DNA of 64,000 nt from Galbula dea (GCA_013399015.1 VWZX01001144.1:682001-746000); one strand, 5' to 3'; positions 39,152-50,920 are shown, counted from the stretch's first letter. Notes: a model not told the origin generated them from the letters alone. Program-made: numbers and translations.

Positions 39152-41545
39152 GTAAGTCTAAAGCTTTTCAAAATCATTTTGTATCCTGGATCATGTTTTA
39201 ATGGCTCATTGATGCTCTTGTTTCCAGTAGGTATGAGTCCCAGGACTTGCTTGCTTTGTGTCCCTTACCTCTGTCAATGGTGGCTCGCTTAGTAATGCCA
39301 TTCCTAGCTGGCCTGAAGTGTGCACTCAGTAGATGGTGTATGACTGAAGAACTGCTTCACTGGCAGCTGTCACACTTGCAGTGAAAAAGCTTCTTATCAG
39401 TCCACTGTCACAGAACTGCATTGGTAGCTTTGCTATGATTGCACTCGTGTATGTAGTTGAGAACTGTTCTGTTTGCTGTCAGTGTAACCACAGGTTATTG
39501 TTCCTTCGGTTGTTCCAGAGCCTCTTGCTCTGATGTTTTCTTCCATTTGTGACAAAGGTCACACACCCAGTCACTGCCTTTCAGGCTCTGGGTTTGGATT
39601 TTGTCTTGCACACAGTTGGTGGTGTACATCCATTACTGAGGCTCCAAAATCAGGCCAGTCAGACCTTCACACTTGCTCCTTGTTTTTATGCTGTTATGAC
39701 CTTGACCAAAAGCATTTAATGGAACTAATGGTGCAAGAACAAAACGCTTGTGAAAGAAACACAAACCTCCAGGTGCTTCCAGTGAGAGATGCAACAGGAG
39801 CACATTAGGTCCTTCAGAAGCTGTGGCAGCACCTGTTCCAGTTCCAGCCTGCACCCATCACACATGACAGGCAGTGACCTGCTGTGTGGCAGTGACCCCA
39901 CCGTGGCTTTGACTCCAAACACAACATCCTTTCCATTCCCCAAGACCCAGGAGAGGAAAACGTATCTCTGAGGACTAGAGAAGAAGGCAGCAGGTGCCTC
40001 ACCTCAGGTGGCACTGGGGACCTCGGAAACCAGTATGGAGCTGATGTTTCCTCACCAGGCTTGTCAGACATGTTCAGTCTGGTCAAGATCAAAACATGTC
40101 AGAAGTCTCTCAATGCCTGTTGGAAGTGCTCACTGCCCAGGTAGCCAATTCCCAGAACACTCGGTGTGTCAGCCTCTTCTCCACGTGGCAGGGGCTTAGA
40201 CCTGCATCTGTTAACATGAGTCTTTACAATACATGATCAGCCAAAAGACCAGTTCCTCTCCCAGGATCTGCCTTCTGAATCCTCTGATGGTGGAGAAGCC
40301 AATGTGCCTGGACAATCCCAGCCCTGTTGTAGAGTGTTCACTGGCAGAGAGCAAACCGATGGCTGCAGCTACTCTGTCCAGTGGAAGCAACCAGCCTGGT
40401 AAAAACAACAGTGATGATGGTTTTTTTGACCTTATTTCCAAAATGCCTGCAAGAAGCTATGAACTGTATTTTGTGAATGCATTGAAACATGACTCCATTT
40501 ACCTGAAGGAAAAAAATTGATCCTGGGCATCTCTAGCCAGCATCCTCCACTGTGGAAGCTACTTTTCCTGGGATGCATCCTTCCTGGTTTCTTGTTCACC
40601 TGAAGCACTAACTTAACTGCTCTGACTATAGCACTCCAAAGGCACACCATAGGCTTCAGTAATTTCACCCTAAATGCATCACCTTTTTCAGGACTGAGGG
40701 TTGGAAAGATAATAGTCTTTATTGCTAAGCAAAAAATATTTCCTGCAGCTCTTTATTTTCTGATGGAGTTTCCATAGGTTTTGTTCCTCCTTTCAGAAGT
40801 TAGGTAAAAAGTTCCAAGGTTTCAAAATCTCAGCAAACACAGGAAACAAAAGTTTGCCTCAAAACCTTCCTTCTTTCAGGTGTGTGTGTGGGAAATCGCT
40901 GCCTTTATCTGCAAGATTATTTACCAGATAACAAGCAAAAAGCTGAGGCTGTAGTAGGAGTTGTTTTGGCTTTTGAGCCTCAGTCTGACACAGTATTTAT
41001 TTTTAATTTATCTATTTTTGTTTGAACTGAAGTTTTGGAGAACTGCTGTTGGTAAACCTTATATGAATTTCATTTATTATGTGGGGTGTGTTTTTTTTCC
41101 TCACTTCCACTGTGAATTTAATTTGTTTCTTGTTTCACTGTTTGTTTTCTTGTCATCCCGTTCAGGTAAATCACTTGTTCTTTTGGAAGACAAAGATTCC
41201 TTATGAAATTGTAAAAAAGTTTTGTGAGGATAGATTTCTCTTCCAGCCAGTTCACAGCCTGGTGTTGCACTTTGAATGTTCTCAGTCCCTGTGTTTGTGC
41301 TGTCAGTGGTTCTGCTAATCTGCTTCCAGAAAGAATGCAATGGAATTTGGTTGTTTTACTTGGAATTTACTGACTTTTCCCCACATTTTTTAGATGAAGT
41401 AACTTCCTTGCAGATCGTTTCCCCCCTTTCTTCTGAACCGAGTGGAGAGTAGACAATTTACTTGCAGCGTGTTATGGATGAGCAGCTGTAGAGGCTCGGA
41501 AAAGGAGGGTTGTGCTCTCTCTAAACGCCTGCTCTCCCTCCCCAG
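39152..41545 (+). other. Intron 8, containing a coding-like broken block
   Basis: 2,394 nt, GT-AG, phase 0. The part from about 39494 to 40520 has long open stretches in shifting frames, unlike the rest of the intron (see pseudogene entry). No CR1 seen. Confidence 0.9.
39494..40520 (+). pseudogene. Possible decayed exon in intron 8 (HSN2-like position)
   Basis: After an acceptor-like TAACCACAG, the phase-0 frame reads VIVPSVVPEPLALM and stays open for 104 codons to 39806. It then continues with stops at 39875, 39893, 40142 and 40217, ending at 40400; 302 codons with five internal stops is fewer than the roughly 14 expected from a 3/64 rate. Segments look coding-like (for example YGADVSSPGLSDMFSLVKIK and DLPSESSDGGEANVPGQSQP), and another frame is open at 40233-40520. 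The block sits directly after exon 8, where WNK1 carries its neuronal HSN2 exon. I could not align it to HSN2, so this is a low-confidence suggestion; ordinary intron with few stops is the alternative. Confidence 0.25.
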
Positions 41546-41698
41546 CCTGGCCTCCCCGCCGTCCCGGCTGCGCCCGCCGTGGTCCCCCAGCGGCCCCCGC
41601 ACTACCAGGAGCCGGCCCTGCCCTTCCCCGTTGTCCAGCCCACCACCGTCGCCTCGCTGCAGCTGGGGCAGCCGCAGCCGGTGCTGGCCGGCCAGCAG
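41546..41698 (+). CDS. WNK2: WNK2 exon 9: Pro-rich linker
   Basis: Fifty-one whole codons, phase 0 at both ends, starting PGLPAVPAAPAVVPQRPPHY and ending QPVLAGQQ. The PGLP start fits the human WNK2 text after exon 8. The acceptor is CTCTCCCTCCCCAG and the donor GCAG|GTGAGG. Base composition is strikingly GC- and CpG-rich compared with the AT-rich introns around it. The product is low-complexity and presumably disordered. The exon can be skipped without a frameshift. Confidence 0.88.
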
Positions 41699-44069
41699 GT
41701 GAGGAGTCGGCAGCTGCCCAAAAGGGCTTCGTTCATCCTGTCCCTTACCCGATCGTGGCTCCAGCCCCTACCTCGATAGCACCTTTGAGGTGTTTGAAGC
41801 TATGAAACTGCCGCTTCAGAGGTATAAGGATGGGGTGAAGGGTGTTGAGTTTAAGGGGTGGAAGAGTAAGGGATTGAAGGATGGTTGTTGTGTGGGATGT
41901 CTTGATGTAGTTCAAGACTGCTCTTCTGTTCTGACCTAACAGCACTGACTTAAAGCCTTGCATTAATGTCAGTGTACTGTCTCGATCCTTAGAAATCAGA
42001 GGTTTTTATTACTTCTGTGTTATTTGGCTTTCTGAAAGGTTAGAAGAAGACTGCCTGGTACTGGTTGCTTTTGAACCCTCAGTGATGCTGCTTTCTGAGT
42101 TGTGCAGGTGTGTTAGATAGGGCTTAGTGCAGGCTTGCAGTCAGGCACTTTATATTAGAACCATAGAGTTGTTTTGGTTGGAAGAGACCTTTCAGATCAT
42201 CACATCCGACTGTTAACCCAGCACTGCCATTTCTAATGCTGAAGTTATGAGGCAAAGTTAGCATACTTCACTGAGATGTTTTCCCCTCCCTATGGCCTCA
42301 TCCAATTCACAAGTGGTTTGTAAAATGCCAGCTGAAGTTGAAATGGAGGCTTTAGAAAGCTGCTTAGTTCCATGAGCACAGTTTTCCTGCTTCTAATGTG
42401 GTGTCCTCTGGAGTTGAAGGTGGCTTCAACAGCCTGTGTCAGTGTGCTCAATCCTCAGTGATCTGTGGGCAGCCTGTCTGAGCTGCAGATTAACCCAGCC
42501 AGGGATGGTGAGATACCTCTGCCAGCTTTGAGTGCTGGCAAAGTTTGTTAGCTCCAGTCCAGACCACAGGCAGGTGACTCTTCCACTCCTGAGGTTGGTT
42601 TGTATCTGGCAGGAGTTCTCTGTGTTGCACAGCTCATGCTGTGGGATGAGTGGGCTCCCTGATGCTGGAGGTGGACTCCATCTCAGCTGGTTTGCTCTGT
42701 CTCATCACCAGTGCCAGGCTAGCTCCTCCTGAGCCCCTCCTTTGTGTTGGCAGTGCCATTCCCTTGATTTTGGGATTTTATCTGGGTAAATGCCTCTGCT
42801 TTCCCAGAACCTAGTATGGCAGAAACTGCAGTATAGACCCATGTCACTGTTCTTTTTCTTTACTGTGGCAAGAAGAATACTCAAGCAGGACTCATAATCA
42901 CTGCAGGAGCTGGGCTGGTGCTGTGCAGAGCTATTCAATGCTGTCTCCAGTATGGCTTGCACTGCTTGGGACATTCAGTGTATTCAGCCCTGGACACTTG
43001 ATACCAGTCAGAATACTCTTTTGTACAAGGGCCAGTGAACTAGAAACTTTATCAGTTGTGGTCAAATTTTAGCTATTTAAGGCTGGATGGCATCTTGCTT
43101 CCTTGATACATCTACACTTTTCTTGAATTCACACCTAAATCCTGGTTGAAGAATCCTGCCACTGAAAAAGCACAGAGCAAAATATCATGATGCTGATTCA
43201 TGGAGGAAGTGACAAAGATGAAAGATTTTAATGCTTTAATGCATTTTAAAGTTAACTTTTGACCATCAGGTTTGGGTTCTTTGTGCTGCTGAGCCTGGGT
43301 GAAGCTCCCAAGTAGGTCAGTCCAGAGCCAGTGTGGTGCCTTGGTGCCATCCTTCTGAAGCAGAAGGTTCTTTTGAAAGCCTTTCAGCATGAATTAGAGG
43401 GACTGAAGACATACCAGTACAATGGAAAATGTGAAAGTTTGTTGCTGATTATCTTCAGCTTTAATGCAGCTCTTGATTTCTGTTCTGCTGTATAAAATCT
43501 GGCAGGCCAGTGGAGCACTGGTTTTCCTGGAAGGGTAAAACTGCTGCTTTCTGGCTGCACTATTGTTACTAGAGCACCTCAGAGATATCTGGTATCCAGC
43601 TTTTACTCTAATTATTGTGGGTTATTCATGTCTCAGATAATAAGTGTTGTCTATTTCAATGCCTGCTGCATTATGTAGTCAGTTTGTGAACACCAAGATT
43701 AGCTGGGTATGATCTGCAGAGTAGGAATGTATCTTTGTAGTTAGTGGGTGGGGATTTTACAGAGACAACTAGAACAAACTCTGGGGTTTAAGGAGTCTGA
43801 GTCATTATAAATAACCTTTCCAAGACAGTTAGAACTTGTCTTGTCTTTTCAGGTAATGTATCTTGCATTTAAATGTGTTTTAAACACAGGCTCTTGTACC
43901 AGGTTTAAATTAGGGGTGCCCTTCTCTCCTCTAAACACTCCCTACTCCAAGTGACAGTTCTGTTCTGTCTGTGCAGCTTGAACTAGAGAGAGGCAGGGGC
44001 GGCTGTCAGCAGTGAACTGCTTCTTTCAAAACACACAGGCTATAACCTTTTTCTTCTTTTCTTTCCCAG
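41699..44069 (+). other. Intron 9
   Basis: 2,371 nt, GT-AG, phase 0, with one short CR1 3' fragment at 42157. Otherwise no recognised element. Confidence 0.94.
42157..42229 (-). mobile_element. CR1 LINE 3' end fragment
   Basis: GAACCATAGAGTTGTTTTGG then TTGGAAGAGACCTTTCAGAT and TTAACCCAGCACTGCCA. About 70 bp of a diverged CR1 3' end. Confidence 0.85.
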
Positions 44070-44264
44070 CAGCAACCCATATCACAGCAAGCTTCTCTGC
44101 AGCAGGTTCTTGCCAGCCAGCCAGTTTGCCCAATCCAGCCTGCAACCCATCTGTTACCCCAGTATCAAGCCCAGACCTCTCAGGTGGCAGCCAGCAGTAC
44201 CCCACTAAAACCCCTTCAGATCTCAACTGTGCCACCACAGCTTCCACCAGTGGCCCCTTCCCAG
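44070..44264 (+). CDS. WNK2: WNK2 exon 10: Gln/Pro-rich linker
   Basis: Sixty-five whole codons, phase 0 at both ends. It begins QQPISQQASLQQVLASQPVC and ends LQISTVPPQLPPVAPSQ; the STPLKPLQ stretch aligns with AQLKPLQ of human WNK2. The acceptor is a tandem NAG site (CCCAGCAG): use of the second AG would start the exon at 44073 and drop one Gln. Donor CCAG|GTAATA. Low-complexity linker, no fold expected. Confidence 0.88.
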
Positions 44265-45311
44265 GTAATATCTTTGACAACTGTGTGAATACCTCCATTT
44301 GAGTAAAGCTTTCCAGCTGATAATTAACATGATTTGCAGGGGGGTTTTTGTGGCTCTTTTGCATGCATGCCAGTTTAGTTAGTCCATAAGTCTATATCTT
44401 TTTCTTACTTCCTCTCTATTTCTTCACTATTTGGTTTTGTTTGGTGAAGTAAAAATCTCTTTTGTGAGTAATCTTGTGTCTGCCTAGAGAATCCAGTTAA
44501 TGGCAGTTCCAAAATGGCAATAACTGCATTTATTTGTCTCCTTTTTGTTTTTTGCACCTTCCCCTCTGGCATACTCTCTTCCTCATCCCAGGCTTCAGAG
44601 CATGAGAAGTTGCCTATTTTTGGTTTGGTTTTTTTTCCCCCCTTTTCTTTTTCTGAGCTCCTGACTTAACCACTTTTCCCACCTCCCACCTGCCCCCTCC
44701 TGAGCCCTCAGCCCTGTTTTCAGTAGCAGGGCATGGACCCTTTCCTTGGCCTGGAAGGGTTTGTTGGTTCTATCAGTGGTGTTTGCCAGTTGACAGCCAC
44801 TGTGATGTCAAGCAGCTTGCACCAAAGGGAAGAAGCAAGCTGCTTCCGTGCTGACAGGGTAGCTACAGTCTGCTACATCACTGGGAGGTTTTGGTAGTCA
44901 AAACCCTTTTACAGGCTGTGAAGGACAAGGGTTTTCAATTGTGTCTGACTGAATTTTGCATGAAAGAGTTCTGCATTTTGTCTGGTCCAATTCCTTTTCG
45001 TTTCTGTTCACGTGAAGACAGTTTTTAATCAGGATGTTGCTTGAAGGCTTCAAGCTAGTGTTGGATGTAGTTTAAAGCTTCTAAAGTATAAAAACATCCC
45101 CCTGAATTTTTTTTCCTCTTTTACTTATGATTTAAGCATAAATCATTTTTATTGCTGTTTATAAACCTCAAGAAATGAATGGAAGTGATTAACAAACAGA
45201 CATAATTATCATCGTGGCGCAGGGGATTTTTAGGTACTTGTATGGCAAATGAAACTCTCTGTACCATCAGTGAAAGCACTTGCAATTTATCTGATATTGT
45301 ATTTTTTTCAG
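44265..45311 (+). other. Intron 10
   Basis: 1,047 nt, GT-AG, phase 0. Contains a strong pyrimidine-rich tract ending in an unused TTTTCAG at about 44723. Confidence 0.94.
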
Positions 45312-45851
45312 ATTCCTCAGTTTCCTGTCATTCCTGCAATTACTCCTCTGGCAGGACTTGACAGCCTTCCTCCAAACCTCTCTGATATGCCTGCTGCAAA
45401 CGTGCCCCCCATACCTGCTCCTTCTCAGTATTTTGCTCCAGCTGTGATCTTACCCAGCCTCCCCATGAACCCCACTCTGCCTATGGCACCAAACTCCCCT
45501 GCCCTCCCCATGCAGGCAGTCAATCTTCCTCACACCACCGTGGCTTCTTTGGTCTTGCCCTGCCAAACGATAGTGCCAAATATGTCAGCTGCTACCATCC
45601 CGCTGCTTGCCGTGGCTCCGCCGGGAGTGCCAGCGTTGCCACCGCACCACGGGGTGCCCCAGCTGCCCCAGCAGCAGATGTACCAGACCACCTTCCAGCA
45701 GATCATTCAGAGCGAAGCACCCTCTCCCCATCACACGCAGAGCACGCAAGCAGTGTCCCAGCCTCAGCAACCTCCACCTCCTCAGTCACTTCAGCCAAGC
45801 ATAATTCATCCCTCAGAACAGACTCTGGCCGCGCCTGGGGCTGGTCACCAG
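45312..45851 (+). CDS. WNK2: WNK2 exon 11: large Pro-rich linker exon
   Basis: One hundred and eighty codons, phase 0 at both ends. It starts IPQFPVIPAITPLAGLDSLP and contains YFAPAVILPSLP and ATIPLLAVAPPGV, both recognisable in mammalian WNK2, so this is a well-anchored exon. The second half is Gln/Pro-rich and ends APGAGHQ. Acceptor ATTTTTTTCAG; donor CCAG|GTAATC. Read-through past the donor would add 35 residues before a stop. Presumed disordered linker. Confidence 0.94.
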
Positions 45852-48435
45852 GTAATCATTGGGCGTGGGGCTGGGTCAGGCTGGACCCTAGGGTGGTTAC
45901 TGAAGGCAGGAGCTCCTTTGGAAGCACTCAGTGGGGAGGTTTTTGCCTGTGCTCTTTAGATGTTCTGTGAACTTCTTGACCTGTTGGTTGCTAGAGCTGT
46001 GGAGTCAGGTGGAGCAGGTGAGGTCTTCATCCAAGGAGAGGTGAATGTTGAGCATGTAAGGAATAATCTAGCAGGCTTTGGAAGGTGTGAAGTCAGGTGG
46101 AGCAGGTGAGGCCCTCATCCAAGGAGAGGTGACTGTTGAGGCTATAGGGAATAATCTAGCAGGTTTTGGAAGGTGAGCAGATGAGCACTTTTTGAACTCC
46201 CTCTTCTCCCATCTCAATTATGAACCAATTCTGAGCTTATCGTTCTCCTGTGGCAGGAGAACAGGCCAAGCCATGACAGCAGCCACACAGCCTTGCTGGT
46301 GATGCCTTTACTCCAGTCTGCACATGATGCATTGTATGCTCGTGGCAAAATATGGGCAAGCTGGCAGGAGTGAGAGAGTTGTTTTGATGGAGAACTGCTT
46401 TAAAACAGTAAAGGGAAGTGGCCAAATGACTCCAGCAAGTCTGCTGGAAGGCTGTCAGACAAGAAGGAATTCTAGGTGGAGACCCTTTCCCACCTCAAAG
46501 AAAGGAAGCATAAACTGGAGCTTCTAATTTTAGCCCTATTGAAAAGAGAAAGGTTTAGGACTTGTTGACAGAGTCTGTAAATACTTCTATTGCCACATCT
46601 GTGATATGACAACGTGAAGTGCAGCCTGACCCAAGCAGGAGAGAGCACTAGAGCTGTTAGTAATAGCACTCTTGAAAATCTGTTTTCTCCTCCATCACTT
46701 TGCCATTAGACATCAATTAAAATTCGTAACATCCGATTTCAACCTGTCATGGCATGGCATCTTCAAAGTAATACATCATTCCTAAATCTCCCTCTTCAGC
46801 TGCGTATTTGGGGCAGAAACAGTGTTGGTGAAAACAAAGGCAACACAAGAGCCCAAGACAGTCATCATGGAGCTCATTAGCCATGGTGTTCCCAAGGGCT
46901 TTAAGAGGGAATTGAGTCAGGCCAGTTGTGCACAGCAACCATGAGAAACACCAGCACTGGAGAGCTGTTCCCAAACCCTCCTGATGCAGTCATTATCTAT
47001 CAAATATGTATGGAAGGATTGCATAGAAATATTTGTAGGATAAGTAGCTGTTGCAAACCAAATGGACAGTGCAAAGGAATAGTAATTGTTCTGTGTTTGA
47101 AAGTACTTTTAACAGAGAGGTGTTTCTGTAAACAAAGGCTTTCCACTGCGGTGCTGGTGTGGTAGTTGATGCTTAGCACCTCTGGGTTTAGTTTTGCCCA
47201 GGTAAATTGTACCATGAAACATTTAGTGAATTATTCTAGCTGTATAAGATTACTTTTCTTTTAACAGAAAACAAAAAGCTCACTGCTCTTCTGCAGTGTG
47301 CAGCACAGCTGCTGTTGGAACAACCTCCCCTTAGGCAATGGTGTAAGGGCTGTGTGTTACGAAGCACATTGTGCTTTTATTTTTATCCACGTTAAAACCT
47401 GCAATAATAATTTCAACTCCTATCCAGAATCTGCAGAGAGCATGCAGTAAGGAAATTGTGTGGCCTAGTTCTTATCTGAATCTTGATACTTTTGTTTTTA
47501 ATCTGTTCTCCAAATAGTCTCTAGGTGATGATCCTTTTAAAAGGGTCCAAACCAGGCAGAGTTTTACCTAGTACCAGAAAGTCTCTTGGTTTTTTTTCCC
47601 TTCCATGTTTTCATTTCTTTCCTTTTTCCACTTCCCACAAGCTCAGTCCCCTTGGAAAAATACACAATGTACCTAAAAGGAGAATGTTCTGTTCTTAAAT
47701 GTACAACTCAGAAGAAGTGCTCTGCAGAACAACAACACAGTCCCTAAGGTAGTTGGCATCTCCTCGCACCGGCTGAGTTCCCACGAAGCGCTTACGCACA
47801 GGAGTTATTTTAATGCACTGCAGAAATCCACTGAGATAAATGAAACTTCATCTGGGTGTGTAAGACAAGGCTGGGGCCTCAGTGCTTTAGCACATCAAGA
47901 GTTAAATTGTGTCTTCAATATTCAAGCTAAATGGAAGACAATGTGTTCCTTAAGACGTTGGTATCTAGGCAGTAAAGAAAGAGTTAATTGCACAGCGTAG
48001 ACCAGCTCCTGGTTCTACATATGGAGCAGATTTGTTACAAACCCCAATTTAGAAGATGGGCTGAGGATGTTTTTCTCTGCATGGATGTTGTGGTAGGCTT
48101 GTTGAAAGCAGAGCTACTCAGGGCCATGAATTCATAATCTAAGGTTTTAATTTCTTAGCAAAACAGGGCTCTGTTTCTACAAATTCCATAGCACCTGAGC
48201 AATAGAGACATTGTCATAGTTATATAGGAAGAGTCCTTAGATGTTTATTTGGTCATTTCAAATCAAGTTTAAACTGTTCAGTAGTTCCCTCTCTGGGCAG
48301 AGACTGGACAAATCCAGTCTCAGTGCAGATTTCTGATCCCTTCTCTGTGAACTCCAGTGGCTTTAGTACCTTGTCATGTAAGTCACCAGCACTCCAAGCA
48401 GAGCTTTGTTTTAATAGCTGTCTGTTGTGTTACAG
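45852..48435 (+). other. Intron 11
   Basis: 2,584 nt, GT-AG, phase 0. Starts with an 88-bp tandem duplication (46003-46178). The rest is unique-looking. Confidence 0.94.
46003..46178. repeat. 88-bp tandem duplication in intron 11
   Basis: AGTCAGGTGGAGCAGGTGAG starts copies at 46003 and 46091; AATAATCTAGCAGG recurs at the same offset. Copies differ at a handful of positions. Confidence 0.92.
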
Positions 48436-48750
48436 CAGATAACTGGACACACTCAGTATGCTTTGGAAGCTGGAGCCCAGGTGCCTGTGCTGCCTGTGCA
48501 ACCTTCGATAGTCATGTCACCGCCCTTGCAGCTGCAGCCTGACCTGCTGCCTCCCCGCGTCGCTCCAGAAGGCGTTTCACAGATCCATGGCAGCCTTGCT
48601 GCGGCTAGCCCGCCTGTCCCCATAGATCACTGCCTGCCTCTTCAGCCTTCTGCTCTGCTGCAGCTCCAGCCTGATCTTTCCCAGCCCCTGGGCCAGCAGC
48701 TCCCAGCTCCCTGCTCAGCTGTCCAGGCAGTCGCAGAGACATCTCAAGAG
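48436..48750 (+). CDS. WNK2: WNK2 exon 12: Pro/Gln/Leu-rich linker
   Basis: One hundred and five codons, phase 0 at both ends. It starts QITGHTQYALEAGAQVPVLP, comparable to SQILLGHPAPYAVDVAAQVP in human WNK2, and ends AVAETSQE. The acceptor again offers a tandem NAG (TTACAGCAG): a start at 48439 would remove one Gln. Donor AGAG|GTAGAG is followed in frame by a stop seven codons later. A low-complexity, probably disordered segment. Confidence 0.9.
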
Positions 48751-49074
48751 GTAGAGCCATTTCCTTTGAAGTAACCCCCCAGCCTCACCTGTAACCTTCT
48801 TTCTTACTCCTTTGTGGGATAATGGCTTTATTTCACAAGGGAGGTTTTCCCTCTCACCATAGAGAGCCACCCATCCTAAGTGCTAGCAACTCTGGGTCAG
48901 CAAATAATTGGCTATTTCAAATGAAGCTGGAAACTACCTGTTGTCCCTCATGAAATACCTCCTTGAAGTAATGAGGCAGCAGGACCAAGTACCTCCTCCT
49001 TGGTAACTGAGCATAAATACAGAGGCAGAAATAGCTTTCTTTGAAGTGCTGTGGGTCAGTAAGAAGCTGTTCTG

Positions 49075-49290
49075 TAGAGCTTCATCCATGTTTTGTCCAG
49101 TCTTGTTTTAAATGTCTCAAGCACTTGTCCAACCAACCATCATTTGCCTTAAGAAACTGTTTCATAGTCTGATTCCTCACTATGTAAAAGCTCTTCATGC
49201 TCCTCAGCTTAAGCCTTATTCCCATTTCTTTTAGCCTTGTATCCTCCTGCATTACCTGAATTCTAGTCTAGCCCTGGGGTTTTTGCTTCC
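49075..49290 (-). mobile_element. Degraded CR1/L3-like relic
   Basis: The order 'TTTCATAGTCTGATTCCTCA ... AGCTTAAGCCTTATTCCCAT ... TAGCCTTGTATCCT' resembles the 3' region of ancient CR1/L3-type LINEs in minus orientation, but divergence is high and the call is tentative. Confidence 0.4.
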
Positions 49291-50804
49291 TCAGGTATTT
49301 GTAGGCAGTCCCAATTCTCAGTGGTCATATAAGCAAGACACATTTTATTGCTTTTTTAATACTAAAGCTGTCAGCTCCTCCTGTCTGCTATTCTGACTTT
49401 TCTTTCCTCTCCCATAATTGTTTAACCTATAGTTTTGACAGAGTATCACAGAACTTTTCCTTCTCTCCAGCTCTGTAACAGATATCCATGAGCGAAGTAA
49501 AACAAAGGCTTTGGCATTTGTACCAGAATTCAGTAAATAAATCTAATTTGTTCTCCACTTCTGACAGGAAATAACCTCTCAGTGATTCTGCTGTCAGAAT
49601 TGTTCCTCTTGAGCCTCTCTGTTCTGAGCTGCCTTTCCTACCAAACTAACATTTTTCAGCTTTTCAAACTAGATCTTTCCTCCCCCCCTAATGCTTTCAT
49701 GCACTTGTTGCATGCTTTTACCACCCTCTACAGCCTACCAACTTCACTGGAGGTATTGCTTAACTCCTGTACCAGGAGGTGTTCAGTAAGGATGCTGCTA
49801 ACACTGAAACTAGATTCTAACTCCCCATTTTGCCTATCTTTCTAGTGGTAGCCTAATTCTTGTCAAATAAATATTCATGCTGTGGTGTAGGACCTTTCCT
49901 GCTGAATTTCTGTATCCTGTGGTTAGATCTAACAGAAATGGTAGAATCTGTCTGTAGTGCTTTGCTGGCAGAATCCCCTAGTAAAGCCTGGTTGTGTCAG
50001 GCATGTCCCTTACTCAAGGTCCTTCTCCACCTGCCTTTTTTCTGTATGCATAGCTTATGTGAGATGATGCCAAAGCTGCAGCCTTCAGTGCAGGCTCCAT
50101 CTCATTAGAGATCCTGGAAATGTGAATACACCTCATGGTTATTGTGCAGTGTGATACAGGGGATACAAGTTGTCCTCTTATTACCTGAGAAATCCATGCC
50201 CACTGAGGCATGTGTCTGTCCTGTCACTGCATCATACCCCGAGGAACATTGAATTACTGTTCTGCTAACTTCATTCTCATATTTCATCTGTAAGCTAACT
50301 CCCTTCTCTCCTTCAATTTAAGAAACCAATCCAGTATCATGGGATGGTCAAACTGATCAGTGTGCTCCCCATGCTGATTCTCTGACATATATTACCAAGG
50401 CTTCCTTGGGTGTAAGAGGAGTTTCATGCCTGTATGCATTCAAAACACTGCATTTTGTTGCTACTCTGCCATCATGTTCTTTCTTTTGTTCCCATGTGTG
50501 GCAGTACCCCACATCCAAACCAATCTGAATTGGTCAGGCAAATGAGGGTTTGTCAGGCACTCCATGAAGCGTGCTGCTCAGGTTTAGATACATTATGTCT
50601 GTGTTCTCACTGTTCATTAATTTTGCAGTTTTATTGAAACTGCACTCAAGCTTGGCATGGCATTTGTCTGGCATTAAAGCAACAAGTGGGGTTGACTGGT
50701 TAACTGCTGAGCTTTTTACCTCCAGTCTTCCACCTGCTTTGGTATTAAGGTGTAGTGATGACAGTCAAGAGGCTTGTTTGTAGCTGTGTGTCTGCAGAAG
50801 GATT

Positions 50805-50920
50805 GTATAGACATATATGTGTAAATATACTTCTAAATATATATATAATATGATATATATTTATGAATATATTTGGGGTGTGTGTATATACAGAGTTATA
50901 TACACACAGGTGTGTGTCTG
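50805..50920. repeat. AT-rich simple sequence
   Basis: Irregular ATATAT and TGTGTG blocks, such as AAATATATATATAATATG and GTGTGTGTATATAC. Confidence 0.85.

Noticed and set aside
41442..41545. Upstream extension of the exon 9 frame
   Set aside because: A good acceptor at 41544-41545 and the phase-0 join to exon 8 make the upstream part intron.
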